Part shown: piece after piece, positions 1 through 13,884 of the stretch
Layout of the letters: each line of letters begins with the position of its first letter
Numbering within the stretch: the first letter of the stretch is position 1
From: Hydractinia symbiolongicarpus
Taxonomy: Eukaryota > Cnidaria > Hydrozoa > Anthoathecata > Hydractiniidae
DNA: 60,000 nucleotides
Direction of reading: 5' to 3'
Assembly: GCF_029227915.1 (NCBI RefSeq)
Contig: NC_079888.1
Coordinates: 11,765,001 to 11,825,000 of the forward strand
Program-made: the position numbers and the translations under genes
The notes under the pieces: generated by a model
What the model saw: the letters and a program-made list of their open reading frames with translations, nothing else
What the model was told of the DNA's origin: nothing
Databases searched by the model: none

Positions 1-811
1 TCATTTTACCGTTTTTTACATGCTATACGAAAGACTCGACGTTGCAGAAAAGAACAGGCTACTTGTGTTAAGACAAAAAGGTGATTTTCATTCACTGTAA
101 AAAACTATTGAAAAAACTTTGCTGGCATTTTTCGCTTAAGTTTTTAAAACCGGTTATGAAAACATCGCTATTGAACTCTTCTTTTTCACCAAAGAATATT
201 CTAATGTGTGTTTTTCTCCAAAGCCATGTTGATCGTGGCTCTGCGGTTTAAGGAGAGATTGAAATTTTAATATAAACTCGTATTAATTTGAGGCAAAATA
301 TATACTAAGCTACTTCGGCTTTGGCTAGGTGTGGCGGAAATAATTTTGCAACTCAGCCAAAAAGGTTTTTTACAACAATTTAATTTCGCGAATAAAATGT
401 CAATTCGTATAATTAGAGAAGATTTCTGATATTTAATTTAGTGATTAATTTAAGAGTCAGTGGAAGTTCCATGTTTAGTAGTAAGAAAAAGAGGGTAAAC
501 AAATCAAGGCCCATAGACAAAATATTCCTGCAGTAACATTAAATAAAGCCCGCGACCTGAATTATTTGTGGTAAGTACAAACAAAACTCACCAATTCGAT
601 CAGCTGTCAATGAAAACCAGTATTTTCTTTCAGCAGCAATGTGCCACAAAAAATAGGCACATAATCTAAAAGTGAAAATGAAAGTGTTCATCTAAAACTG
701 TGTTTCACAGATTCTGCGAATGGGTATTGTTTTATTCCATGTTCTTGGTTTTGTTATTATATTCTGACACTGATAGGCTATTATTTTGCCATGTTTCAAA
801 GTTTCATAAAA
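1..811. other. No gene seen
   Basis: AT-rich sequence with only short ORFs that lack recognisable domains or a convincing splice chain. I see nothing annotatable here. Confidence 0.6.
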
Positions 812-1340
812 CAGTAAAACCTCATTATAGAGGAGATCGTGTAGAGCAAACACTTTCCTACAACGGGGACTTCTCGGAACGGCTAAAATGTCGATCAAAC
901 TTTCATAACAAAAGCTTTATATAGCAGACACTTTATAGCGGAAACTTCCCATAGCGGGCGTCATTTCAAAGTACCGATTTACATTACCCCTTCGAACTGA
1001 CCTCTTTATTGGGGACACGCCCAAACAGTAATTCATATAAAATAATTTTTTGTAAGAATTTTAATCATATTTTGCTTAAATCGGTGTTTTAAGGATTCGT
1101 TAAATTCTGTTATTTGACTTTTTAGACAGTTTAAGGCTTTTTAAGGCTATAAAAATAGGACCTCGCAAGAATAACTTAAGTCTTTTTTCTGCCAAAACAA
1201 ACCTTTTGACATATTTTTTAATCAATTTCACTGGAGTATAGTTTTTTAAGAAATGTAAGTCAACTAGAACAGAACGTCTATGGAGCGGACACCATTATAT
1301 AAGTGGATACTTTTCACGCTCCAATGGAGTCAGGCTGTTA
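812..1340. mobile_element. Possible pogo/Tigger-like element remnant
   Basis: Begins CAGTAAAACCTCATTATAGA, close to the usual pogo/Tigger terminus (CAGT-AAACCTC followed by repeats of TATAGCGGACA type). Repeats of that type follow (tatagcagacac, tatagcggaaac, catagcgggcg at about 918-960, ggagcggacacc near 1280). No matching right terminus (GAGGTTTTACTG) is visible and no transposase is readable, so this is at best a truncated non-autonomous copy. The right limit is approximate. Confidence 0.35.
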
Positions 1341-2840
1341 GCTATAGAAAGTTTTCGCTGCACTGCATTTTGGAACGTTTTAACTAGGCGTTAATCTTGA
1401 TAAATATACAGAACAGAAAAATTTACCAACAAATCAAACGCGCAAAATTTCACCTTACCAAAATTCTATATTATTTAGATTTTTTTATCTCTACTTACAA
1501 ATTTTGTTGATGCCATGTAAAAGAAAACGAAATATTTTTTAAAGATCTCGTCGTTTATTGCTATGGCAATTAGCACACACTTGCGTGCCTTGTGTGTAAT
1601 TATTCCTGAGACAACCACTAAAATTGTTTAACGAAAATTCGGAACGTGTTTTTAACGATACATAAAGGAGCCTTTTATGGCTGTAACAGTAGTTGCACTA
1701 AAGTGTTACAGTACAAGGATTTACTGTGGAAACACCATATCAAGCTACGAAAACAAAGACATTGGACATGTGTATGGTCATGGAGGTAGAATTATTTTTT
1801 ACTTTCATGTTTGATATAAGAGCAAGCATTTGTTAGAGAAGCAAATTGCGAAAACATGAGCAAAGATAGCATCATATGAATTATTTTCCAGATCAACATG
1901 ATGATATCAACAAATTATATGTTACGCAAAAAACTCCAGCAAGAAAGGTTCGTGCAGTAGGGTCTCGGGATCTTTACAATTTCAATGACACTGGCAGAGT
2001 TTGAGCATTGTGAGATGAGGAAACGTACGTACTCTCTTATCTGTTATAACATTAATGGCCAGAGTCATACTCCAACACAGGATGCTGCTCCAGTTAACAA
2101 TCTAGCAGCAACAAATTATCATTTGAACGACCAAGAGACATCAAACTATTGCGAAGACGTGCAGGTGAAGATCGTTCCCTCGTAGAAGCATTACAAAATC
2201 TGTCAATAAAACAGGAAGCGCCTGAGGTAAGGTCAGACTACTTCGATTGTAAAGTTCTGAGTTAGAAGTATTTTATGGCATCATTTAAAGAAATGGAGAA
2301 GAAAAGAATCAAAGATTTACGTGGACGTCTTGCTAGACTGAATAAGTACACACGCGGAGAAGCTAAGGGTGCATCCAAAAGCCTTCTAAAAGTGGGTATC
2401 TACTTGCAAAGCAGCTTCTTGGGAAACGTTTTGATAATTCACACAGAATCCACGTCGAAACAACATGTAGTAGAAACACCGCATAAAAAAAAAGAGAAAA
2501 TCGAACAGAAAAACAACAATCAGAACACGAAAGACAACTGAAAATGTTGGAACAACATGTCAACTACCAGTACCAACCTATTGGGACTTAAATTACACGT
2601 GCACTCCACCATGAGTTTGCATGATGTTTTAAAAACTAAGTGGGATGCCACTGTACGCTCTTGCAGCAAAAACTGCAAATACTCGTAAAACATCACAAAA
2701 ACATGAGTGCAAAACAGAGCGAGGAAAACTAAAAAAAAGCTTGTGTGGGTAGGAAATATAATACACTAACACTAAGATCTTGGTCTAGCGGCTTCATTTC
2801 TTGTCAACAGACGAAAAATCACGTCACAGAATGTCACATA
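1341..2840. other. No supportable gene
   Basis: Contains two short open frames (1985-2185 and 2275-2541). The second is Lys/Arg-rich near its start. Neither shows a domain, signal peptide or paired splice sites, and both are probably chance or decayed TE sequence. Confidence 0.5.
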
Positions 2841-2985
2841 AAACTTGGATGGGACGATCCTATTGCATGAGACGTCAACTTAAAATGGACACAGTGGAAA
2901 TCCAACCTAGCTATGCTTGAAGAAATAAATTATCCACGGTGATGCAAGCCCATTGGGTCGTTCGTGCATTTGTTCGTGAGTTTTT
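2841..2985 (+). pseudogene. BEL/Pao retrotransposon pol relic
   Basis: A single frame starting at 2841 reads K-L-G-W-D-D-P-I-A, then W-T-Q-W-K-S-N-L-A-M-L-E-E-I-N-Y-P-R, then C-K-P-I-G-S-F. This matches the linker after the reverse transcriptase in BEL/Pao pol proteins (W-D-D-P, W..W...L..L..I..PR, C.P). Two in-frame TGA codons interrupt it, and no adjacent pol domains or LTRs are readable, so it is a dead fragment. The family call rests on motif order recalled from known Pao proteins; the stop codons are read directly. Confidence 0.55.
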
Positions 2986-4586
2986 ATTTTATTTTAAAAA
3001 ATCTGTCGTGACCATTTTTCATTTTCGTTTGGTTTTTTCCTACAATAAGAAATTTTCAATTTAATATACCAACTGCACACTATTATCCAATTAATGGTGT
3101 TGATAGTTTCCAAGAATAGCCAAACAACTGACTGAGACTGTCCTTATTGTTTTGTTATATGTTGTAGCAATTCTTGAATAGGAGACCCTTAACAAAAATA
3201 TGTTACGATAATAAGTATAGCGGTGAAAGTCTCCACACGCTGATGTCTGAAGCGAGGATCTTTTGATAAAACAATAAGCATAATCACGAAAGTTAGAAAT
3301 TTAAAAATGGCAGCATTCTATAAACAAACACAGAATAGTGAGAATAATTAAAGAGCTATATCCAAATAGCAATAACACGAAAAACAGGGATGAATCTCGC
3401 ACTATCAACGTAATCTTTCCGTGTAAATAGTTTTTTTCCGTCGTTAATATCATTATCTGTTGCCTCCAACCCACCCTCTCCACCACCCCCCACCGAAAAG
3501 AGCAACAGAAAAAAGAAAGAAAAGACAAACAGATGAGAGCCATTCATATAATTGCTTATTACCTTTAATGTTATTTTCTCTTTTTCTTTTTGAAGAATGT
3601 AAAGCATATGGTCGCACGTTTTTTAACGTCTGTTGAACATGTGTAGCCTTTAAAGTGTGAAAATGTAAAACTGTTCAAAACTTGCTTCACACTTCGGTGT
3701 TTTTCTAATAAAAACGCGCAAAGACATAACTATATGTAATGGAATATTCAGCCAATCCTCCATCAAAATTAATAAGAGATACGTTACATGAACTTTTTCT
3801 TACAGAGGCACTTGTGTTCTGAGATTAACTACATAGCTGGGTGTGTACCTGTTGACATAGTTAAAAGCTGACGTTATTACTGCCCAATGTATATATATAG
3901 CTATATATATCATTCCATGTAGTATTTTCTTTATAATTATACAATATAAAGTTTACAATTTCAATGAGTCGTCCGTTGTGGTCACTGTGGTAAAAGCTCT
4001 TAACAACAGTATGTATATATAAACATTGTGTTTTTTATTGACAGAAAATGTATAAAGTGTTTTTTAGCCAAGACTATATGTAAAGGAAGAAAGATATATT
4101 TATTTCCACGATGCTGTGGAAAGGTTACATGCAAAATGTATAGCTAGGTTTATGTATTTTTACAATCCCCTCTAGGAATGGTCTCCTGAGTGACTGCAGT
4201 GCATTTGGGAGAAGCGCTATCAAATATATTTATAAAGGCGGTATATGGTGAAAAAGAAAATGCTGGTTGGCACAGAAATATGAAAAAACAAAAACGAAGA
4301 AACCGACAACTTTAAATATCGGTAATGTTAAAGATGTAGAGCTCATTCAGTTCTGAATGATTTTTAAGACAAGGGTAGATATAGCGCGCAAGCTATGAAA
4401 TTTATTCAGGAGAATTGCATGCCGACTAATTTTGATCTGGATATTTCAAAGTTAATAAATAACTCATAATTTCTTTTCCTTGTTCATTTTCACCGGTTTT
4501 ACTAATCACTAAGCGAGGCATTTTCATGCCTTGATGAGTAACATCACACAAACAGAATACGACATTCGCGTGAAGTGAAAACACAA

Positions 4587-4594
4587 TGACGTCA
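4587..4594. promoter_or_regulatory. Perfect CRE-type palindrome TGACGTCA
   Basis: Isolated TGACGTCA, the consensus CREB/ATF site, in the upstream intergenic region. It is one of twelve perfect copies in the window and the only one upstream of gene 1. Binding is not shown. Confidence 0.25.
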
Positions 4595-5605
4595 TCAAAG
4601 TATTTTTATTGCAACTTTAAATGGACTAATCCGAGTTTTTTTGCAATCAAAGTCTCCATTAGTAATTAGCGGCATAAATTTTGTAAACATTGTACTTGTT
4701 AGCGCTTATTTCTATCATCCGATATATAGATTACATGTATAAACACACTTAATTTATTTCTTATCAAAGTTTCTTTAGCGTGGTGTATTTGTATTATAAT
4801 TATTTTGAGATTTGTTGGGTTTTATAGAAAGCGTACCATCTGCATGTCATGTTTTTTATATTAGCATCCTGAGATTAGGATTAGTATTATTTATTTATTT
4901 GAGTTTTATTTTTTTTATTTATTGTTTGTGTCTTCTAATTTATTCTCGTTCAGTTAAGTCACGTGATTTTGCACAACAAATGAAAGACGACATTTTTTGT
5001 GTTTATTGTATTTTTTTCGGTATTTTATCAGTATTTGTTTAATGTGTGATGCCCCACAACTATTACTCTACAATTTGTTGAAATCTGTAGTTAGCTGTAT
5101 GCATACCTGTCTGTCCGTGTGCCTTTTGTCTGCCTGTGTGGGAATGAATGTCTACTTTATACGATAAGCCAAGATATGTTTTTACCTTATTTTCGGATTT
5201 TTGTACCGATTTTTTTAGTTATTGACGCGTTGTCAGCGTTTCCTGACACCCTTGATGACATAGTAAATTGTCTCTTCACACTACAAAAGCACATCCATTA
5301 CAAAACAATATAACGGTGAAGAAAAAGAATCAACAGCTTATACAGGAAAACAAAAAATGTTTCCATAGCTAGACATCAAAATAGGAGAGCAAATAATACA
5401 TTGAAAACAGTTACAGAAATAGGATGGTTTTTCTCTAAATACTCAAAGGGAAAAAGTTTTGAAAAATTGTTTAATCTTGTTTGCGAAATAATTTGCTGAA
5501 TAATGAGCAGTTTTCTAGGTGGGTATTAATTTACTTCCGCAAGAAAAAAAAAAAAAACCTATTCAAATCGTTAATTCTTATTTTTAAAGAAGAAAAATAC
5601 AGAAC

Positions 5606-5648
5606 AATATAAAGAAAGAAAGAAAGAAAGAAAGAAGAAAGAAAGAAG
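5606..5648. repeat. GAAA microsatellite
   Basis: Short purine tract of GAAA/GAAG units in an AT-rich region. No associated element was seen. Confidence 0.8.
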
Positions 5649-8600
5649 ACATATATAATACAATAGAGGAAAGAAAAAACGTCTTTATTTGATTAAGCAA
5701 CCTAATTCAACAGTGCGATTGATGTAATAACACATACAGCTTATCTACGATTGAAATCAGAAACAAGAAACTTTCAACTTGGACGTGTCGCACAAGTTTA
5801 GATAGAAAATACTTGATCATAAGACATAAACGTAAACGTGAACAAAGACTTCTACACTCTTTTTTAAATTACTGGCGAAGAGAAATTAAAGACAATATGT
5901 ATTTCGACACCATGATTATATTGTGGCTTGGCAGTGGAGTTATTTTGCGTGATATCTATGCAGGTATGATGTCGCTTGTTTGTTTGTTTATTTGTTTATT
6001 TGTTTAGTTGTTTTCTTTGAACTTGATTGTTCCTATGTGTCGTCGGTAACATACCCAATCATGAAAAGCGTGAACAGGAATGCTTGTGATAACCAACCGC
6101 GTTGCTAAAAGAAATATTGCACTGCGAATATTGCCGAACTTGCTTAGGTCATAAATAAATGTGAGAGTATCGGCTGATAAAATACACATCTGCGATTCGA
6201 CTTTGATGGGCTCTTTAAGAAATATTTCTACACATCGTCTCCTCATTAAAATCCTAATAAAGTAGTCAATAATATGGAAGAAATCGAAGCGAAATAAATC
6301 GATTCAAATGTTTTTCTCATTGTAAACGAATTAACTTAAGGCTAACGGAATTTCCACAATACCGTTCTATTTCGTAATCTGGGAAAAACGCGACGAATTA
6401 AGATGCGAAAGTTTTTTTTTACAAGATAGATTATCAAACCGCATATATGTGAAAAGAAAGTGCTATACGAATTATATTTATATCCTAAATGTTTATCAGA
6501 TGACGAGTTCTTATTGACGAAAACTTATTTCTGTACATGAACCGAGACATTCCGTGGTAAATATAAAACGACCTAAAAAGAAATCCAAACAGAGAAACGT
6601 TATTAATTTTAAGTATAGCTACAGAATGAAAACGCGATGATTTTTTTTATTCTTTCCAATAATTTTTTGTTTGTGAAATAGTATGTAATTTTTATTTATT
6701 TAATTTCTTTCTAACATCCGGAAATAACGGAAATATGGGATGACACACTTATATGAGAAACTACATAACGGACATTAATCAATCGAGTCTGTCATCTTGA
6801 GAAGTTTACTTCACGTATATGCGTAGACTGTTTACAACTCATAATGCGGTAATTGTTCAGTATAATTTCAACCGCGGCTGCGGACATAAACATACGTAAA
6901 TTTACTAACTAAGATTTCTCCAAGGTTCACACAGTAACGTTGGATTGTCCGAACACTTGTACAAAGAGGGACGAACAAAAACTTTGCGCTTATTTCTTTT
7001 GTTATTTTCCTTTTCTTCCAACATAAATCGATTGACTGCATCTTCAGAACGCTATAGGGTTTAACTGTACTTAATTTTTACTGCTAAAATGCTGCAACGT
7101 TTTATTGAAGTTCCACATAGCTGTATTACAATTAGAAAAATGTCGCATTCTAAAAACACAGCAAATACAAGCTTTAGCCGTGCTTTAACCGTGAACTATC
7201 TATTTATGATAGCTACTTAATTTTTCACTATGATTTCGTAATATATAAAAATACATAAATAAGTTGCTGGTGGTCAGAAAAAAAGTATAAGGAAGTTCTA
7301 TGCATAATTATCTGCAGATAAGATAATTAGAAAATGTATATATGCACTTTTTTAATCAAAAGAAAAATACAGAGAATTGTAATGAACGAATGAACTTAAA
7401 ATTTATTATGATGAAAATAAAATTAAGAATAGAATTTCAAGCAATTCTTTTCAAGACAAAAATCTTAGTCTAACTTTTAAAGTTATACTAAGATTTTCAC
7501 TTAAGTAGTTGGTATTCCATACATTGGCTGAAAATGCAATCTTTTTTTTTTATATCCTGTATAATGTGTGTTTATCAAAATTACTTTTCAAATTTTAATG
7601 TTTTCATTTCAGTAGATCCGCAGTTAAAACAATAATAGGAACTAACAAAATTTCAAGTTTATTATTTAAAAAAAAATATTTTTTAAAGTCATAAACCGGA
7701 ATAACAATTAATTCTACAAAAAATCACGGCGGGGTATTTTCGTACTGAATTTTCTAAACATTACATATTGTTACTGAGATAGTCGCTATTACCCTATGAT
7801 CGTTTAGACTGACCCAGTTAAAAGTTGGTTTAAAAACAACTAGCAAAGAAAATTTAAGATAATTAGGTTAATCTCCAGAATCCAGCTATATTTGCTACAT
7901 AGTGATAATATTATTTCAATGAAAATTTTTTTTGAAATCCCACCTGTATGGAAGAGGAGGTGAACATAGCAAAGTTTTTAAGCTAGGTGAATTAAAACGA
8001 AATAAAAAAGTCGAATTATTTTTCCCATCGTATGAATGACTTTTTCATATTTAGTGAAAATACTTTAATTGTTTGTTTTATCATTATTTTTATAGAATTT
8101 CTTGTTTTTTTCCTTACATATTTCACTCCCCGCTGACTTAAAAATTCCTGAGAATGTTTTTTTAACAACATCGGGCCTACGCAAGAAGAAAAAACTGATA
8201 CCTTTGTCGCGAAAAACCCTCTTTCATCTGCTTCACAGATAAAAAAATTGTCACTTAAAACAATTTGAAATGCTCATAGAAATTAATTGTCGTTGTTCAG
8301 ATTTTTTTACTTAATTCCTTGTTTTGAACTAAAAATGCGCATTATAGGGAAATCTGCAAATCAACCTAAATTAACACCAATGAATGTCAGATGAAAATCA
8401 CATTTAATCAGTTTTCGGTATGTTTTGTGCTTAAAGCTGGACAGAAAAATTCGTCACGTTCATTCACTTATTGGCTCTTTTAATAAAAAATATTTGCTAT
8501 TTCACATTGACTTGTGACATCCTCAGACAGTCTTGCCTCAATGCTGCCAAAAATAACTTTTTGCTTTTGTAAATTTGAAGTCTACTTAACAATAAAAAAC

Positions 8601-11600
8601 ATTCTATTGATGCATGTGTTATTATGGTATACTTCAAATATATTTTATTAACAACAAACCTTAAAAGTTGTCTGGTGACAAAAACAACAACAAGTATTAA
8701 GAAGTTGCCAGACACGCTACATGAATATTGCATGACTGTACACAGTGTTGGTAATAAAAAATATGTCGCCTGGACAAGGAAATAAAAAGAAACTGATTTG
8801 AAAGCAAATGAAGGGCGATTAAACTATAGACATCAATCATAGGATATCGTACGTGCTCAAAAAATTCTGCAGAAATTATTTAACTTAATTTTATCTCAAG
8901 TAAAAAACATTCACAATAAGAACAAAAATAAATAAGATCTAAATTTAGAACACAATCTATGACCATTTCGCTTGTCAATTTTCGTCATTCTGCGTGGGAT
9001 GGGATTTTTACTTGCATTCGTTATTTTGAGATTTTTTTTTATATCAATCCCTTTATTTTTTGCATAATTTTGTTTATTATTGTTGCTTATTCAGCTGCGG
9101 AATTTCCAGTATATTCTAATGGTTTTATTTCTTTTGAACTAAAACTTGTTTATTGTTCTGAAGTTTAAAAAAAAGAAAAACCTGCTATAGTGAAATTAAT
9201 ATTCTTGTTTTTCTTATTTATTTTTAAACATATATCTTATTTACATATATAATGTGTAAATAAATTCCCAATACGAATCCAAACGAAAATATCTCGAAAT
9301 TTTGTTTCAAAATCCTTTTGACAAAAATTAAAGAGAGAATTTGATTTGAATAATTTGATTAATCAAAGACAGTAATAAAAATGTCTAATGAGTTTAATTT
9401 AAGGCAACTTTTTACTTTTTTGAATTAATGAAATATTATGTTTTTGTGCAAAAAAACATTTTTTTATGAGCATTACAAATCCACTTTGCTCAACAAGCGG
9501 CCACCAATTTAGTACAATCAATTTAGTACGTTTATAATAGAACATCGCATGCAGATGTAAATAACGAATCATTTTAATATTTCTGCTAACTTTATTCCTC
9601 TCGCAAAATAAAAAATTCTTCATTTGCTCAAAAAATTTTACTTCTTCCTATCACTCATGGACTTACAACTTGAAGGCTATGTATTCTTAAGAAATTTATT
9701 GATCGTTGAGTTATCACCCTTTGATGAGGCAGATTATTTTAGTACAGGAATACATAATTTTTGGGACAATATGTAATTTTTTGGGAAAATACATGATTCT
9801 GCCAAATGAGCTAATTAAAGTGCTACCGTAAATATCTTTCACCAAACAACAACAACAACGGTCAAATATGGGAGTAATCCGATAATTTTTCTCACTATAA
9901 TCCTTCCAAAATTATGTATATTCAAAAAGGTGAATTTTTTAAAATCAAATGATCATTTAATTATTCATATAAAGTCGTGAAATGAAATACTATTTCGTGT
10001 TTTCGAACCATCTGCAAATATGAAACCCGCTTTTTATTCAGACTGAAAAAATAAAAGAGCATATGTTTTTTTTAAAAAAATAACAAATTTAAAGCCCGCC
10101 TAAAGTTCACGCTTGAGGAAAGAATAGGAAATGGAATTATAGTATCAGACATAGTTAGTTTCGAATTTTCCTTTTACTGCTAATTTTTTTTTCTTGTTGT
10201 TGGTTAAAATCTTCAAATGGGATGGAAAATATAAATCCACAACAGAAAAACAACGACATGAAAAAAAATATATTAAATTACTAAAATAATAATTTATAAA
10301 GCAGGAGAAGAATAAATAATGATAAATAGCAAAAATTGAAAAAAATAGCAAAAAATATTAAAGAGATGATTAACTGAATTTCAAAAGTCACTACATTATT
10401 GCAAAAACCTTTTTTTAAGTTCATTGATACATTATCATCTCTATAATAATAATACCCATATTATAACTGCCTGCATGTGAAAAACGTCGTGCTACGGAAA
10501 CACGAAATAACAAATGCAATATATTTCCATCCGCTTTCTAGCGAGAAAAACTTCGTGCTACAGGTGAAATAACGAGGAATATAATGAGTTAACGACCAGT
10601 CTCTATAATAATAGCCTTGTCAAAATGGTACTACATAAAATGGTAACGAGATACATGGCATGCGTTGTATAGAGGACGGAAAAACCCGTAGACTTATCCA
10701 CTTATCCACCCATAGACTTATCCATTTTGACGCTACAGATGACAATGCAATATAGTTTTATGGACTTTGCTGTGCAGGGCAAACTCCAGTGGATTTTCAT
10801 TTAATATTAGAAAATAGTTACGCCGCATCTTTATTTTGTGTCTTCTGCAAAAACATTTTAATACCACATGCTTACAGAAGAACAAGAATGCACGGAATAC
10901 CGATGCAGAATTTGATTGCCTACGATTTCCTAGAAAGATGGTATTTTACCATTTTTAAAAAAATCGACACTAACTTAAATTATTATTCAAATGCCACATT
11001 TACTTTAATTGTTCGTTTCTTTTGTCTATTTTATTTCTTTGTTGGTCATGCGTGATTGACTTTACTAAAGAGAAATCAGTCATTTTTTATTTCATTCAAA
11101 AAAGTTTTGATCCCACCCCCTCTTCCTTTTATTTACAACAAAATTACAAAAAAATTTTTTACAAAGACAACACAAATTTAACGACCTTGTTTATGAATCA
11201 TACATTAACTAATTAGATTCTTTTATTTTTTACTGCTTATACAGCGGATTTTTTCGGTGGTAATACAACTACTTAATTATTTTTTGGAAATTAAATTTCT
11301 TAGATTACGACAGCCTATACTAGTATGTTTTCTGTTGTACCAACGCAGAAAATAAATATCGAAAGAAAAAAAAATCAAATTCTGGGAAATACGGCTCACT
11401 TTAAAATAAAATGATGCAAACAGAAAAGAAAATGATGTAATCTGATTTGTTTTTCTGTTCAGTTTTCTGATATGATAGCAGATGAAATGAAAAAGTATTT
11501 TAACTATTTCCTTCTTAACAACTCATCAGCAAAAAGACTCACTTTCTTACTGAGGGGAAGTGGACCGGTATGCTATCCAAGACAGTTATCCGCGAATTGT

Positions 11601-11603
11601 GAC

Positions 11604-11624
11604 AAAAAAAAAAAAAAAAAAAAA
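11604..11624. repeat. Poly-A run of 21
   Basis: Uninterrupted A run after GTGAC. It could be a retroposon tail, but no identifiable SINE or LINE body precedes it. Confidence 0.7.
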
Positions 11625-12437
11625 CTGCGAAGAATTTCTTAACTTTGATATAATCGTAACTAATTACAATCGAATATCACGCACAGAAACGATTCTTAAT
11701 GTTTATTTTGAGAAAGCACCGATAATAAAGTAAAAAACTCCAACACCTACATAAATAAAACGCTACACGTTATTGCGTCAAACCTCGAGTTCGTCACGCG
11801 TGAAAAACATTATTTTGACATATTCTAAATATGCGAGTCCATGTTTAAACAAGAACCGTCTATGTGTTGATTTTTTAACGGTTTCGGTGGGAAAGCAAGC
11901 AATTAATTTTAACAAATGTTTTCAAGTACAGTTAAAATCGTTGTTATAGTCGTCTACAAGGTAGTGTAATAATCCTCATGACGCATGAAAAACTTCATAA
12001 ACAATCTTTACAAATAATACACAACCTTCATAGTTGTTTATAGTCCTTTACGCTACCACTCGTTTAGAATTGATCTACGGTTGTATTATGCATGGAGACA
12101 AGTTCAATGAATGTATCCTCAAACAATACGCTATGCTTCGATTCGGGTGTGTTCACTCTAAAAAGGCGGTTAGGTCTAAATATATAAATTATGCTTTACT
12201 GAACTGAACTCACAAAACCTGTACAAACTCCAGGGCGTGCCGGAGGACCCGTGCCGAACTGAACCGTGTCAAACAGCTAGCCTAGCTGTGCGCACAATTG
12301 GCATAACGTAGCTTCATTTTATAAATGCCTACCCCTTATTTATAAATAAGATGTTACATACAGCCACCATCTTGGGGATTTTGGTGGAAAAAAGTCCGGC
12401 TCGGCTTGCTTCGGCTTGACTCTTATAAAACGATGCA

Positions 12438-12473
12438 CCGAACTGAGCCGAATATTTTACGAGCTCAGTTCGG
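12438..12473. repeat. Inverted repeat CCGAACTGAGC / GCTCAGTTCGG
   Basis: Perfect 11-bp arms (12438-12448 and 12463-12473) around a 14-nt loop, in a locally GC-richer block (about 12120-12500). The block repeats the word CGAACTGA at about 12257 and 12439 and contains several near copies. It looks like a MITE or foldback remnant; no flanking duplication could be fixed. Confidence 0.5.
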
Positions 12474-12499
12474 AACGGCACAACTTATACAATGACCAT

Positions 12500-13540
12500 T
12501 CTCTAGTGTTTTTGTTTTGGTGATTGTTGATTAAATTATTAGCATTGATTAGCGAAACACTATTAAATGTTGCCAAAAGTAGGTCGCCAATTTCGTTCTT
12601 TGTTATAAACTTTTGACAACATTTCTTCCTGGTTACTTTACCACTGTTTTTTGGTTTTATGATCAAAAGCGTGTAGAAACAAACATTCTTTGAAATGTTT
12701 CTTCATCCAATTTTCATGTTAAACAACTGTATTAACTTTAAATAGAAATACATTCACTTTTGCGCCCGATTAAGCTACATAAAGCTTGAAAATAAGCTGA
12801 AAGACTTTAAGTCTGATAAATCATTTTCTGTAGAAGTTCTTCGACACGGTTCAGATCTTTCCTGGAAAACGTAGAAAACAATATTTCACAACTTTTGAAT
12901 TTCTGCTGAAGTCGGTAATTAATCACGGCTTTCGTCTTTTTTAGTTTGTGATGAGTATTATGTCTGCAACGTAAATATGAAAATGTTACAAGGGTTAAGA
13001 GGTATGTAGCTAAAGTTAGTTAGCTACAGTTAGTCAGCTAGTTCTTCTGTAAAAAAAAGATAATGGATTAAAAAAAAAAAATAGTTTGTGGTGATTACAA
13101 ACTTCATGATTAAGTGGGCGTCTTTATTCAAGCGGCATTATTATGGTCTGGTAACGTTTTTCAACAGTGTTCTAATGACGTCGTATAAAAAAAAGTTATT
13201 CAATTACAGCTCTTAACACAAATGAAGGTAGCAAAGCCGAAAAAGTATGTTTGGTAAAAAGAAATTCTCTATGTTCCCTCATCCGTATTCTATATGTTGA
13301 ACTACGTGGCAGCCCTACAGAATCTCGTGCTGCATTTACAAACATAATTCTTGTTATGTCGGAAAGAGGTTTTAAATATAAAAGAACAAAAATATTAAGA
13401 AGGAATTAGCTGCATCCCTAAATAACATGGAAAAATGTATTCGTATACTCTATATACACACAAAAATTTCAGAAACATGACTTTTGTACGATTGTTTAAT
13501 AAAAATATACTTTATGCACTGTATAACTATACAAAAGGCT
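12500..13540. other. No gene seen
   Basis: AT-rich intergenic sequence with a weak direct repeat of TAGCTA-AGTTAG near 13008-13040. No exon or RNA gene is recognised. Confidence 0.5.
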
Positions 13541-13764
13541 GTCTATTTTTGGAAAGTGTTGATATTCTCTAGGCAGTTAAAATTATAAATTAAAAAGGAA
13601 ACTTGGGTTATCATATATCCCATACCTTTCATTGGGCGTACTCGCAGATAAGCATGCCAGAGATTATCAAAGTATGAATCTATCGTTTCTGCTAGGGTGT
13701 AGCATGAAATTAGGATTGATATCTTAGTCGGTTGCCTAGTTGAGCGATTTCTATGTGTGTCCGA

Positions 13765-13830
13765 CTGTCGTAGCTCAGATGGGAGCTTTAAATGCGCTAG
13801 GACCACCTTCGCATGACCCTAGTTGATAGT
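13765..13830 (+). repeat. tRNA-like box A, possible SINE head
   Basis: CGTAGCTCAGATGGGAG fits the tRNA D-arm/box A consensus. A weak box B-like CTTCGCATGACC follows about 32 nt later. A full cloverleaf does not form, so this is at most a decayed tRNA-derived SINE head within a repeat-like block (about 13620-13880). Confidence 0.25.
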
Positions 13831-13884
13831 AGTACCAGTAGGAACTGAAGAAGCTATCCTAGGTACAGGATAATTTAAGAATTA

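Larger units (their letters stand above)
2986..12120. other. Long AT-rich gene-free stretch
   Basis: About 9 kb with no convincing exon, RNA gene or intact transposon. The ORFs inside are low-complexity hydrophobic translations of poly-T-rich sequence. Visible items are simple: a TATATATA palindrome near 3890-3910, a GAAA microsatellite at 5606 (listed separately), a short CAA run near 9848, a loosely repeated pair of blocks at about 10439 and 10601 sharing CTCTATAATAATA, and a 21-nt poly-A at 11604. Distal promoters or enhancers cannot be recognised by eye. Confidence 0.55.

Noticed and set aside
2275-2541. 88-codon Lys/Arg-rich ORF
   Set aside because: No domain, no splice partners and no clear link to the BEL/Pao relic further on.
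5606-5648. CRISPR-like direct repeats
   Set aside because: Plain microsatellite; the genome is eukaryotic and no repeat-spacer pattern is present.
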